Shown piece by piece: positions 27,990-36,395 of a stretch of 64,000 nucleotides of DNA. The notes below the pieces were generated by a model. It ran no database searches, had not been told where the DNA came from, and was given only the letters and a program-made list of their open reading frames with translations. Every line of letters begins with the position of its first letter. Positions within the stretch are counted from its first letter, which is position 1. The position numbers and the translations under genes were made by a program. The stretch is from Christiangramia flava JLT2011 (GTDB taxonomy: Bacteria; Bacteroidota; Bacteroidia; Flavobacteriales; Flavobacteriaceae): positions 1,946,001 to 2,010,000 of the forward strand of contig NZ_CP016359.1 in NCBI RefSeq assembly GCF_001951155.1, read 5' to 3'.

Positions 27990-29126
27990 ATGAAATTAGA
28001 AAAAAAACTTCTTAAGAGAAAGTTAGAAAACTCACTTCGGGAGTTAAAACTACCCTCGGAAGGAGTGGATTTTTATTCGAATGATTACCTGGGGTTTTCC
28101 TCTTCCCGGCTTATTTATGAAAAAGCTGAAAAAATACTGAAGCTCCAAAAGCTTAAAAATGGCGCTACAGGTTCGCGTTTGCTTTCCGGGAACTTGGCAA
28201 TTTTCGCAGAAACTGAGGCACGAGTCGCTAAATTTCACCAAAGTGAATCGGCAATTTTGTTCAACTCCGGCTACGATGCCAATATGGGCTTTTTTTCCTC
28301 GGTGCCGCAGAAAGGAGATGTGATCCTTTTCGATGAATATGCCCATGCTTCCATTCGCGATGGTCTGCGCATGAGCCTGGCCAGAAGTTTCAAATTCCGG
28401 CATAATGATCTTGGGCATCTTCGGGAGCTACTGGTAAAATTTCAGCATTTTGATACGATTTATGTGGTAACAGAATCAGTATTTTCTATGGATGGTGACT
28501 CGCCCGATGTTCAGGAGCTTTTAAAAATCGTACGGGAATTTCAGGCCTTGCTTGTTGTAGATGAAGCGCATGCTATTGGTGTTTGCGGGAAGGATTATAA
28601 AGGCCTTTTTCAGGAGGAGTCAGGAGCGGTTTTTGCACGTATCGTCACCTTCGGAAAGGCTATGGGATGTCACGGTGCGGCGATCCTGGGGAGCAAAATA
28701 CTGAAGGATTATCTCGTGAATTTCGCCAGAAGTTTCATTTATACCACGGCTATGAGCCCACATTCGGTGGCGACAATTGCTGCGGCTTATGGATATTTTG
28801 AAGAAATACTGGATCGCGAACCAGGCGAATTGCAGCAACTCCGGGATAATCTTCAGTTTTTCGAAGAGGAAATTCAGAAAAAAGGATTGTCACAGCATTT
28901 CATTATTTCAGAGTCGGCGATCCGGAGCTGCCTGGTTCCGGGAAATGATGCGGTCAAAAAGCTTTCCGAAGAAATGCTGAAGTCGGGTTTTATCGTCAAG
29001 CCAATTCTTTCTCCCACCGTACCGAAAGGCGAGGAGCGACTGCGATTTTGCATTCATGCCTACAATTCCCGGGCTGAAATTTCGGAGGTCTTGAAACTCT
29101 TGGGTACTTTTGTATCCAAAGTTTAA
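27990..29126 (+). CDS. bioF: 8-amino-7-oxononanoate synthase
   Basis: PLP enzyme that condenses pimeloyl-ACP or -CoA with alanine in biotin synthesis. The protein is ~378 residues (382 if the ATG at 27978 is used). Features: VDFYSNDYLGF, GATGSRLLSGN, ILFNSGYDANMG, the VVDEAHAIGVCG motif for PLP binding, and VTFGKAMGCHGA with the Schiff-base lysine. The start at 27990 is chosen because the -7 box ends at 27973. Followed by bioD after 2 bp. Confidence 0.93.
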   Translation: MKLEKKLLKRKLENSLRELKLPSEGVDFYSNDYLGFSSSRLIYEKAEKILKLQKLKNGATGSRLLSGNLAIFAETEARVAKFHQSESAILFNSGYDANMGFFSSVPQKGDVILFDEYAHASIRDGLRMSLARSFKFRHNDLGHLRELLVKFQHFDTIYVVTESVFSMDGDSPDVQELLKIVREFQALLVVDEAHAIGVCGKDYKGLFQEESGAVFARIVTFGKAMGCHGAAILGSKILKDYLVNFARSFIYTTAMSPHSVATIAAAYGYFEEILDREPGELQQLRDNLQFFEEEIQKKGLSQHFIISESAIRSCLVPGNDAVKKLSEEMLKSGFIVKPILSPTVPKGEERLRFCIHAYNSRAEISEVLKLLGTFVSKV

Positions 29127-29128
29127 AA

Positions 29129-29752
29129 ATGCCAAAAACATTCTTTATTACCGGGATCAGTACCGAAGTTGGAAAGACCGTTGCGGCCGCGATCGTGACC
29201 AGGTCTATGGAGGCCGATTACTGGAAACCGGTGCAGGCGGGAGATCTTGAGAACAGTGATACGCACAAGATCAAAAGACTACTGGGTTCTCATGAGGTTC
29301 ATTTTCATGAGAACGCCTATGCGCTGAATACACCAATGAGTCCACACGCTGCTGCTGAAATTGACGGGATTGAGATAGCTATCAGGAATATCCGTTTTCC
29401 GGAAACTTCAAAGGATCTTGTAGTCGAAGGAGCGGGTGGTTTGCTGGTTCCGCTGAATGATACTGAAACCATTCTCGATCTGATTAGCCCGGAACATAAG
29501 GTTGTTCTGGTTTCGCGCCATTATCTTGGAAGCATCAACCACACATTGCTAAGTGTGGAGGTGTTAAAGAGTCGTGGGATCAAAAATATCGGAATCCTGT
29601 TTAGTGGAAAAGCGCATCCTTCTACTGAAGATGTGATCACCAAAATGGCCGGTGTGTCGATCATTGGCCGTATCGAAGAAGAACCGTACTTTGATGAGCG
29701 GGTGGTGGAGGAGTATGCAGAAAAGTTTAAGGAAAATCTATGCAAACTATAA
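29129..29752 (+). CDS. bioD: dethiobiotin synthetase
   Basis: ATP-dependent ring closure of 7,8-diaminopelargonate to dethiobiotin. The 207 residues show the P-loop GISTEVGKT and the DLVVEGAGGLLVPL motif, with GSINHTLLSVE of the family. It overlaps the bioA start by 13 bp, so the two are translated in a coupled manner. Confidence 0.95.
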   Translation: MPKTFFITGISTEVGKTVAAAIVTRSMEADYWKPVQAGDLENSDTHKIKRLLGSHEVHFHENAYALNTPMSPHAAAEIDGIEIAIRNIRFPETSKDLVVEGAGGLLVPLNDTETILDLISPEHKVVLVSRHYLGSINHTLLSVEVLKSRGIKNIGILFSGKAHPSTEDVITKMAGVSIIGRIEEEPYFDERVVEEYAEKFKENLCKL

Positions 29753-31020
29753 ATAGCGATCTTCGGGAAAGAGATCAAAAACATTTGTGGCACCCGCTCA
29801 CGCAGCACAAGACCGCCGCTGCGGCCCTGCCCATCGTTCGCGCTGAAGGAGCGCATCTTTTTGATGATTCGGGAACAAAATATATTGATGGGATTTCCTC
29901 CTGGTATACGGCGGTATATGGTCATTGCAATCCATATATTACCAGTAGGGTTGCAGAACAGATGACCCGGCTCGACCAGGTTGTTTTCAGCGGATTCACT
30001 CATGAACCGGCCATCAAGCTTTCGGAGGCGCTGATAGCGATTCTTCCGAAGGGACAGCAAAAGCTCTTTTTTAACGATAATGGTTCCACGGCAACCGAGA
30101 TCGGTATTAAAATGGCCCTGCAATATCATCACAACCTTGGAAATGACCGAAAGGTCATGCTAGCTTTTGAAGACGGTTTCCACGGAGATACTTTCGGTGC
30201 GATGTCGGTTTCCGGACTTTCGGTTTATAATGGTGCTTTTGAAGATCATTTTATCCGGGTGGAGCGTATTCCCGTACCAAATGGCGAAAATACTGCTGAA
30301 ATCCTCGAAAAAATCCAGGTGTTGCATGCCGAAAATGGGATTGCCGGTTTCATCTATGAACCTTTGATACAGGGCGCTGCCGCCATGAAATTCCATGATG
30401 CAGAAGGCCTAAATGAAATTCTGAAGTTTTGCCGAAAAGAACATATTATTCTGGTGGCCGATGAAGTGATGACCGGCTTCGGTAAAACGGGAAAATTCTT
30501 CGCTTCAGATTATCTTTCTGAAAAACCAGATATTGTATGCCTGTCTAAAGCGTTAACCGCGGGGCTACTTCCCATGGGAATCACTTCCTGCAGTCAGAAG
30601 GTTTTCGAGGCTTTTTATTCCGAAGATATCGCTAAAGGACTTTTTCACGGTCATACCTATACGGCCAATCCGCTGGCCTGTACTGCGGCGCTGGCAGCGA
30701 TTGATTTGTTGCATTCAGCCGAGATGCAGAATAATATAGCGCAGATCAGGAAATCGAACGAGGCCTTTGCGGAAAAACTCAAAAGGCAGCCGAAAGCAAA
30801 AAATGTTCGAAATATCGGAGTGATCCTGGCCTTTGAACTCGACGTGGAAATGGAGCGCTACGGGAATCTTCGGAATAAGCTTTTCCGGTTCTTTATGGAT
30901 CGGGGAGTGGCCCTGAGACCTCTTGGAAATACGATCTATATCGTTCCGCCTTATGTGATCTCGGAGGAAGATCTTCAGTATACCTATAGCGTTATCGAGC
31001 AGGTTTTTAGCGAATTTTAA
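29740..31020 (+). CDS. bioA: adenosylmethionine--8-amino-7-oxononanoate aminotransferase
   Basis: Class III PLP aminotransferase that makes 7,8-diaminopelargonate. The 426 residues have KHLWHPLTQHKTA at the start, YIDGISSWY, FNDNGSTATEIGIKMALQYH, VADEVMTGFGKTG, and the PLP lysine in CLSKALTAGLLPMG. The order bioF-bioD-bioA with coupling is usual in Bacteroidetes. Confidence 0.97.
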   Translation: MQTINSDLRERDQKHLWHPLTQHKTAAAALPIVRAEGAHLFDDSGTKYIDGISSWYTAVYGHCNPYITSRVAEQMTRLDQVVFSGFTHEPAIKLSEALIAILPKGQQKLFFNDNGSTATEIGIKMALQYHHNLGNDRKVMLAFEDGFHGDTFGAMSVSGLSVYNGAFEDHFIRVERIPVPNGENTAEILEKIQVLHAENGIAGFIYEPLIQGAAAMKFHDAEGLNEILKFCRKEHIILVADEVMTGFGKTGKFFASDYLSEKPDIVCLSKALTAGLLPMGITSCSQKVFEAFYSEDIAKGLFHGHTYTANPLACTAALAAIDLLHSAEMQNNIAQIRKSNEAFAEKLKRQPKAKNVRNIGVILAFELDVEMERYGNLRNKLFRFFMDRGVALRPLGNTIYIVPPYVISEEDLQYTYSVIEQVFSEF

Positions 31021-31075
31021 GATTGTCTTTTGCGTTAATCTTTTTCTGAAAGCCAAATGGGTTATTAGCTAAATT

Positions 31076-31094
31076 AGGAGGTTAATCCTGATGA
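31076..31094 (+). promoter_or_regulatory. near-perfect Shine-Dalgarno sequence before the SET gene
   Basis: AGGAGG at 31076-31081 lies 9 bases before the ATG at 31091. This is unusual here, because other starts in the window lack such a match, and it selects the ATG at 31091 over the one at 31097. The AGGA can pair with TCCT at 31086-31089, so the site may be folded. Confidence 0.7.
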
Positions 31095-31696
31095 AGATGA
31101 TACACCCCGATACGCAGTTGAAATGGATTAGTGAGGCCGTTGGTTATGGCGTGGTTGCCACCAAACTCATCCCAAAAGGCACCATAACCTGGGTTCAGGA
31201 TGCCTTGGACAGTATATTCGAGCCTGATGCCCCGCTTGGGATGAACGAGTTGGAGCAGGAAATGCTGGAAAAATACAGTTTTCGCAATAGTCGTGGCGAG
31301 CATGTGTTATGTTGGGATTTCGGAAAATTCGTCAATCATAGTTTCCGGTCCAATTGTCTTTCTACCGCGTATAATTTTGAACTTGCAGTTCGGGACATCC
31401 AGCCGGGAGAGGAGCTTACCGATGATTATGGCTACCTGAACCTTATTGAATCTTTTCAGCCTATCGATGAAGGAACTGCGCGAAAACTGGTAATGCCAGA
31501 TGATATTCTCCAGCATTATACGGAATGGGATCATGCCCTGCGGAAAGTGTTTCCTGAAATCCCGAAAAACGATCAGCCATTATGGAATTTACTGGAAGAA
31601 AAGCTGGTGTTGGAGATCTCGGAGGTGGCCGCCGGAAAGAGAAAGATGCTTTCTACTCGTAATTTATATTATGAGCCTGAAAAGAGCCGAATCTAA
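31091..31696 (+). CDS. SET-domain protein-lysine methyltransferase-like
   Basis: The 201-residue protein has a compact SET domain: GYGVVATKLIPKGTITW at the start, FVNHSFRSNC (Asn82-His83-Ser84) and EELTDDYGY near residue 108, the classic NHS and ELTxDY motifs that bind S-adenosylmethionine and the target lysine. No pre- or post-SET cysteines are seen. It is a small bacterial-type SET protein with a perfect SD and sits between bioA and the ketoacyl synthase. The target, whether ribosomal, DNA-bound or a carrier protein, is unknown. The last ~70 residues (WDHALRKVFPEIPK) form a helical tail. Confidence 0.85.
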   Translation: MKMIHPDTQLKWISEAVGYGVVATKLIPKGTITWVQDALDSIFEPDAPLGMNELEQEMLEKYSFRNSRGEHVLCWDFGKFVNHSFRSNCLSTAYNFELAVRDIQPGEELTDDYGYLNLIESFQPIDEGTARKLVMPDDILQHYTEWDHALRKVFPEIPKNDQPLWNLLEEKLVLEISEVAAGKRKMLSTRNLYYEPEKSRI

Positions 31697-31702
31697 AGCT
31701 GA

Positions 31703-31738
31703 TTTGCTGGTAATTCCAGCGCTTCTGATGTATTTTTG
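31703..31738 (+). promoter_or_regulatory. weak promoter candidate before the ketoacyl synthase
   Basis: TATTTTTG at 31731-31738 matches the -7 box; the nearest TTTG is at 31703-31706, a 24 bp spacer, which is longer than usual. A GCTGG/CCAGC hairpin lies at 31706-31720. It may give the KS-bioB part its own transcript. Confidence 0.3.
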
Positions 31739-31752
31739 TCAAAAATTTTGTT

Positions 31753-32901
31753 TTGAAAGACCCGATAGGAATAGTTTCAGTTGGGAGTGTGTCGCCACTT
31801 GGGTCAACTTCTGAAGAAATCTGGAACAGTTACCTCCAAGAAACGCATTTTTTAAGTCAGCGGCCGGAAACTGATTTTCCCGAGCCTGCGGGCTGGTTGC
31901 CTGCTGCTTTGAAAACCTCCGCGGAAAAGCTGCGTACGGAAGATCCGAGATTCCGAAATCTGGACAATTCGGTGCTCTATGCGGTGCTGGCCGCAAGGAA
32001 AGCCTTTGAAAGTGTTCCTGTTTCTACATCCGCAGGCATCAATATCGGAAGTAGCCGTGGTGCGACCAGGCTTTTCGAGAAGTACCATCAGGAATATATC
32101 GAAACCGGAAAAGTAAGCACGTATACCTCTCCCACCACGACCCTTGGAAATATTTCGTCCTGGGTTGCGCAAGACCTTAAACTGGAAGGGCCTGAATTTT
32201 CTCATAGTATCACCTGTTCCACCGGGATGCATGCCATCCTGAATGCGATCGCGTGGATGAATAGCGGTATTTCTGACGCCTTCCTTGCCGGTGGAAGCGA
32301 GGCGCCACTTACCGGTTTTACCCTCGCGCAGATGCAGGCTATGAAGATCTATTCCCGTCAAACGGAATTTCCATGCAGGTCGCTGGATATGAAAAAACAG
32401 GAGAATACGATGGTTCTGGGAGAAGCAGCAGGGATTGTTTCGCTGCAAAGAGAGGCAGAAAACGCCAGGGCCTGGATCAAGGGAATTGGTTTTTCTACGG
32501 AAAAGTTGCGTCACGGGGCTTCGCTTTCCAAAAATGGCAAAGGCATTCAGAAGGCCATGAAAATGGCATTGAACGGCAGAGCCCCAAAGGAAATTGACGC
32601 GGTGGTGCTGCATGCGCCGGGCACCATTGGCGGGGACGCTGCTGAAGTGAATGCTATAAAGGCGGTTTTTGGGAAAGATCTGGCCGCAATGACCAGTAAT
32701 AAATGGAAAATTGGCCATAGTTTTGGGGCATCTGGTGTATTAAGTCTGGAAATGGCTATCTTGATGCTTCAGAAGCAACAGTTTTTGACGGTTCCGTTTT
32801 CAGAATTTCAGCAGCAACCCGAAAAACTGGACAATATCCTGGTGAATTCAGTAGGTTTTGGCGGCAATGCTGTTTCCATACTTATTGGTCGCAGGATGTG
32901 A
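31753..32901 (+). CDS. 3-oxoacyl-ACP synthase (FabF-like) of the biotin locus
   Basis: The 382-residue thiolase-fold condensing enzyme has all catalytic residues: Cys155 in ITCSTGMHA, His287 in LHAPGT and His322 in KIGHSFGASG, with Lys318 before it. FabF-type enzymes are ~410 residues, so this is a slightly short relative. No ATG exists before the motif, and the start at a TTG is inferred. Its place between bioA and bioB suggests a part in making the pimeloyl chain or a modified acyl for BioF. No bioC or bioH lies in the window. Confidence 0.88.
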   Translation: MKDPIGIVSVGSVSPLGSTSEEIWNSYLQETHFLSQRPETDFPEPAGWLPAALKTSAEKLRTEDPRFRNLDNSVLYAVLAARKAFESVPVSTSAGINIGSSRGATRLFEKYHQEYIETGKVSTYTSPTTTLGNISSWVAQDLKLEGPEFSHSITCSTGMHAILNAIAWMNSGISDAFLAGGSEAPLTGFTLAQMQAMKIYSRQTEFPCRSLDMKKQENTMVLGEAAGIVSLQREAENARAWIKGIGFSTEKLRHGASLSKNGKGIQKAMKMALNGRAPKEIDAVVLHAPGTIGGDAAEVNAIKAVFGKDLAAMTSNKWKIGHSFGASGVLSLEMAILMLQKQQFLTVPFSEFQQQPEKLDNILVNSVGFGGNAVSILIGRRM

Positions 32902-32935
32902 TTGTTAGCTATTCGGTTTATAAATCGGCTAACAG
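32902..32935. repeat. inverted repeat before bioB, BirA-operator-like
   Basis: TTGTTAGC (32902-32909) and GCTAACAG (32928-32935) share a 7-bp inverted repeat, TGTTAGC/GCTAACA, with an 18-bp gap. It resembles the BirA biotin operator (TTGTTAAC ... GTTAACAA), with one change in the left half and the symmetric change plus a terminal mismatch in the right half; the gap is a little longer. A TATTTTTG -7 box lies 28 bp downstream at 32964-32971. Confidence 0.45.
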
Positions 32936-32963
32936 GTGAAGGCCTTAAAAGCTTAGTTTTCCT

Positions 32964-32971
32964 TATTTTTG
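32964..32971 (+). promoter_or_regulatory. -7 box upstream of bioB
   Basis: TATTTTTG matches TAnnTTTG, 17 bp before the bioB ATG; there is no -33 TTG at the ideal spacing. It lies downstream of the inverted repeat. Confidence 0.35.
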
Positions 32972-32988
32972 AATACAAATCATTTTAC

Positions 32989-34077
32989 ATGGCTAGACAT
33001 AACTGGACGAAAGAAGAGATTCTAGAGATATATAACAAACCTTTGATGGAGCTGCTGTACGAAGCGGCAAGCGTCCATCGTGAGTACCACGACCCGAATA
33101 CCGTTCAGGTCTCCACATTGCTTTCTATTAAAACCGGTGGATGCCCGGAAGATTGCGGCTATTGCCCGCAAGCTGCCCGTTACCACACTGATCTGGAAGG
33201 AAACGACCTGATGAGCGTGAACCAGGTAAAAGCGCAGGCGCTACGTGCCAAGGCTTCGGGGAGTTCCAGGGTTTGCATGGGTGCAGCCTGGAGAAACGTG
33301 AAAGATGGCGAGGAGTTTGATAATGTGCTGGAGATGGTTCGTACCATCAATAAACTGGATATGGAAGTTTGCTGTACTTTGGGAATGCTTACCGAGAACC
33401 AGGCGCAAAGACTTGCCGAAGCCGGTTTGTATGCTTATAACCACAATTTAGATACTTCGGAAGAATATTATAAAGAGGTGATTTCTACCCGCGGATATGA
33501 AGATCGCCTGAAAACCATTGATAACGTTCGCAAGACCAATGTTACGGTTTGTAGCGGAGGGATCATCGGGATGGGTGAAAAAAAAGAAGACCGAGCGGGA
33601 ATGCTTGTTGCTCTTGCTACTTTGAATCCTCAACCGGAATCGGTGCCAATAAACGCATTGGTAGCCGTAGAGGGAACACCTATGGAAGAGCAAACGCCGG
33701 TGCCGATCTGGGATATGATCAGGATGGTTGCCACGACGAGGATCGTGATGCCCGAAACACAGGTGAGACTTTCCGCAGGAAGGACGCAGATGAGCAGAGA
33801 AGGCCAGGCTATGTGTTTCTTTGCCGGAGCGAATTCCATCTTTGCCGGAGATAAACTGCTAACGACTCCAAATCCTGATGTGAATGAGGATATGGAAATG
33901 TTCAAAATGCTGGGACTTAATCCGCAGAAAGCATTTGAGAAGAAAGCGCAGCCTGTTAGTGTGGACGCCGAACAATCTGCCTACCAGGCCCAGGGAGAAA
34001 AACCAAGATGGTCAAGACCCGGGCACCAGATCGAGCGAAATCTTCAGGCGCAGGAAAAAGCCAAAACCAAGGCCTAA
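32989..34077 (+). CDS. bioB: biotin synthase
   Basis: Radical SAM enzyme that inserts sulfur into dethiobiotin. The start at the ATG of [10 protein letters not shown] gives 362 residues, normal for BioB; a longer frame would include the operator region. Visible are [18 protein letters not shown] with the CxxxCxxC iron-sulfur triplet, the [13 protein letters not shown] block, [12 protein letters not shown] and the [10 protein letters not shown] motif. It is followed, 15 bp later, by the first cupin-like protein. Confidence 0.97.
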   Translation: MARHNWTKEEILEIYNKPLMELLYEAASVHREYHDPNTVQVSTLLSIKTGGCPEDCGYCPQAARYHTDLEGNDLMSVNQVKAQALRAKASGSSRVCMGAAWRNVKDGEEFDNVLEMVRTINKLDMEVCCTLGMLTENQAQRLAEAGLYAYNHNLDTSEEYYKEVISTRGYEDRLKTIDNVRKTNVTVCSGGIIGMGEKKEDRAGMLVALATLNPQPESVPINALVAVEGTPMEEQTPVPIWDMIRMVATTRIVMPETQVRLSAGRTQMSREGQAMCFFAGANSIFAGDKLLTTPNPDVNEDMEMFKMLGLNPQKAFEKKAQPVSVDAEQSAYQAQGEKPRWSRPGHQIERNLQAQEKAKTKA

Positions 34078-34092
34078 CAAAATCAGCCAAAT

Positions 34093-34965
34093 TTGAAACT
34101 GGATCTTCAAAATATTCCGAGAGTCAGGGGAATTTCAAAAGAAGCATTCCAGAGGGATTATTTTGTTCCGCAGAAACCGGTCATTTTTGAAGATCTTACC
34201 CAAAACTGGCCAGCATACCAAAAGTGGAACTTTGAATATTTTCGGGAAAAAGCCGGTGATATCAAGGTTCCGCTCTATGACAGCCAGCCTGCCAAAGGCA
34301 GGGAGAACAGCCACGGCCCGGCGATGAAGATCAAATTTTCAGAATATATCGATATTCTGGAAAAAGGCCCTTCAGATTTACGCATGTTTTTCTTTAACCT
34401 GCTTCAGAATTGCCCGGAACTGGTGAATGATTTTCAGTATCCCGATCTTGGAGTGAAATTCTTTAAAAAACTGCCCGTTCTTTTTGTGGGTGGTGCAGGT
34501 TCCAAAGTGGTGATGCACTATGATATGGACCTGGCCAATAATTTCCATTTTAATTTTACGGGTAAGAAAAAAGTGTTGCTATACCCGCCAGATCAGACCG
34601 GTTTTCTTTATAAAGTGCCTTATTCGATCGTGAGCATGGAGATCATCGATATGGATGATCCAGACCTTCAAACCTATCCCGCTCTTAGTAGGGCTCGAGG
34701 TTTCGAAGCCAGGCTGGGACACGGTGAAGGACTTTTTATACCCAGTAAATGGTGGCATTTTATAAAATATGAAACTCCCAGTTTGTCTATTACTTTGAGG
34801 TCTTTGCCGAGATCACCTAAAAAGATCGCGGAGGTGCTGAATAATCTTTTGTTCATGCGGAATTATGATAATTTGATGCGGAAATTACAGGGCCAGAAGT
34901 GGATCGACCATAAGAACAAAATGGCCATCAGGAAGACGCACCGGCACGCAGGAATTGATAAATGA
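34093..34965 (+). CDS. cupin-like/JmjC-type protein 1
   Basis: The 290-residue protein belongs to the cupin-like (cupin 8, JmjC-related) family. The iron site is visible: HYD (His142, Asp144) and WWHFI (His222). The family conducts Fe(II)/2-oxoglutarate-dependent hydroxylation, or is a binding protein in some cases. The start is a TTG, as no ATG stands near. Its sequence resembles the next gene throughout, so the two arose by duplication. Substrate unknown; it follows bioB with a 15 bp gap. Confidence 0.85.
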   Translation: MKLDLQNIPRVRGISKEAFQRDYFVPQKPVIFEDLTQNWPAYQKWNFEYFREKAGDIKVPLYDSQPAKGRENSHGPAMKIKFSEYIDILEKGPSDLRMFFFNLLQNCPELVNDFQYPDLGVKFFKKLPVLFVGGAGSKVVMHYDMDLANNFHFNFTGKKKVLLYPPDQTGFLYKVPYSIVSMEIIDMDDPDLQTYPALSRARGFEARLGHGEGLFIPSKWWHFIKYETPSLSITLRSLPRSPKKIAEVLNNLLFMRNYDNLMRKLQGQKWIDHKNKMAIRKTHRHAGIDK

Positions 34966-34972
34966 AGTCAAG

Positions 34973-35839
34973 ATGGAGCTGAAACAGGTAACGCGCATAG
35001 AAAGCATTTCGAAAGATGATTTTGTACGGGATTATGTGCGCCCCCAAAAGCCGGTGGTGATCAAAAAGCTGATCCAGGACTGGCCTGCCTACAGGAAATG
35101 GAATCTCGAATATATTCGGGAAATGGCCGGCGACCGAACCGTGCCCCTATATGATGATCGTCCTATTTCTTCCAGGTTCAAGTTCAACGAGGCTCATGCC
35201 GAAATGAAAATGAGTGACTACATCGATCTGCTGGAGCGCGAACCCACGAACTACCGCATTTTCCTGTATAATTTGCTGAAACAGGTCCCAAAACTCCAGG
35301 AGGATTTCAGTTTTCCGGATATCGGACTTCGATTTCTGAAACAGTTGCCCATGCTGTTCTTCGGTGGAGCAAATTCCAAGGTTTTTATGCATTACGATAT
35401 CGATTATGCGAATATTCTTCATTTTCATTTCCACGGAAAGAAACAATGCATCCTTTTTCCACCTTCAGAAAGCAAAAATCTCTACAAGGTGCCACATGCT
35501 TTGATCAGTAGAGAAGATATCGATTTTAATGATCCTGATTTTGAAAAATTCCCGGTCTTGAAGAAAGCACAGGGTTACATTACCGAGCTGAACCATGGCG
35601 AAACGCTTTATATGCCGGAAGGGTACTGGCATCATATGACCTATCTTACCGCCGGTTTTTCCATGAGTTTGCGTGCCACTCCAAGAACGCTGACCAATTT
35701 TTCAAAAGCCGTGTACAACCTTGTTTTTATGAGACATTTTGATAATTATATGCGGAAAATGCGCGGGCAACGATGGATAGATTATAAAAACAGGCAGGCA
35801 GTAACGCGCACTCACAAAAAGCATCATATCAATCAATAA
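34973..35839 (+). CDS. cupin-like/JmjC-type protein 2 (tandem paralog)
   Basis: The 288-residue paralog aligns end to end with the preceding protein: PQKPV, QDWPAYRKWN, KQLPMLFFGGANSKV, MHYDIDYAN (His140, Asp142) and EGYWHH (His220), and an MRKMRGQRWIDYKN end. The iron ligands are kept in both copies, so both may be active. I start at the ATG at 34973; a TTG at 34955 would overlap the previous gene. Its stop overlaps the convergent recX by 11 bases. Confidence 0.85.
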   Translation: MELKQVTRIESISKDDFVRDYVRPQKPVVIKKLIQDWPAYRKWNLEYIREMAGDRTVPLYDDRPISSRFKFNEAHAEMKMSDYIDLLEREPTNYRIFLYNLLKQVPKLQEDFSFPDIGLRFLKQLPMLFFGGANSKVFMHYDIDYANILHFHFHGKKQCILFPPSESKNLYKVPHALISREDIDFNDPDFEKFPVLKKAQGYITELNHGETLYMPEGYWHHMTYLTAGFSMSLRATPRTLTNFSKAVYNLVFMRHFDNYMRKMRGQRWIDYKNRQAVTRTHKKHHINQ

Positions 35840-36308
35840 GCGAATTCACGCAATCGAAGACCAGGCTGTTTTCGTAACCTTTTCGCAGGAGGTGATCACT
35901 GAGTTTCTTCTTTTTCTTGAAACTATTGGGTTCCTGGATCTTTTCCAGCTTCTTTTCGGCAAGCTCATAAAGCGTTTTACGATAATCTTTTTCGGAAATT
36001 TCAGATAAGCCAAGTTTGATAACGGGAGTGGAAATTTCGCGGAATTTAAGCTCCTGAGTGATCTTAATCTTTCCCCATTTCTTTATGCGGAATTTTCCGC
36101 GGACGAAACTACGGGCGAAACGTTCTTCGTTCAAAAAACCCTCCTGCATCAACCGAATGATGATCTTCTCCTTGGCCTGCGGGATCATATGCATCTTATC
36201 CAGCTTATCTTCGACCTCCTTTTGCGAACGGTCACGATAGGCGCAAAAGTGCATCAGCTTTTGCATGGCTTCATCTACGGTGTAACTTTTTCTTTCCTGG
36301 TAATTCAT
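35829..36308 (-). CDS. recX: regulatory protein RecX
   Basis: Modulates RecA filaments in homologous recombination. The 159 residues have the family's three-helix repeats: MHFCAYRDRSQKEVEDKL, RLMQEGFLNEERFARSFVRGKFRIKKWGKIKI, and DYRKTLYELAEKKL ending in DHLLRKGYENSLVFDCV. Length is typical. A minus-strand TATTTTTG (36338-36345) upstream of the start is a possible -7 box. Confidence 0.92.
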   Translation of the reverse strand: MNYQERKSYTVDEAMQKLMHFCAYRDRSQKEVEDKLDKMHMIPQAKEKIIIRLMQEGFLNEERFARSFVRGKFRIKKWGKIKITQELKFREISTPVIKLGLSEISEKDYRKTLYELAEKKLEKIQEPNSFKKKKKLSDHLLRKGYENSLVFDCVNSLID

Positions 36309-36395
36309 GCCTGCGAGATAAGGAAATTAGCAGTAACCAAAAATATCCTATTTTTAAGAAAATTTCGAATTTCAATCTTCTAATCGACCCGCCTT

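Noticed and set aside
29521..30132. 203-residue open frame antisense to bioD/bioA
   Set aside because: It spans the overlap of two well-supported biotin genes and its product shows no family features.
31706..31720. GCTGG-TAATT-CCAGC hairpin after the SET gene, as a terminator
   Set aside because: The 5-bp stem is not followed by a T-run, so it does not look like an intrinsic terminator.
31852..32718. 288-residue open frame antisense to the ketoacyl synthase
   Set aside because: It lies wholly opposite a gene with intact catalytic motifs, its product has no recognisable domain and is rich in His/Arg/Gly, as expected for a shadow frame.
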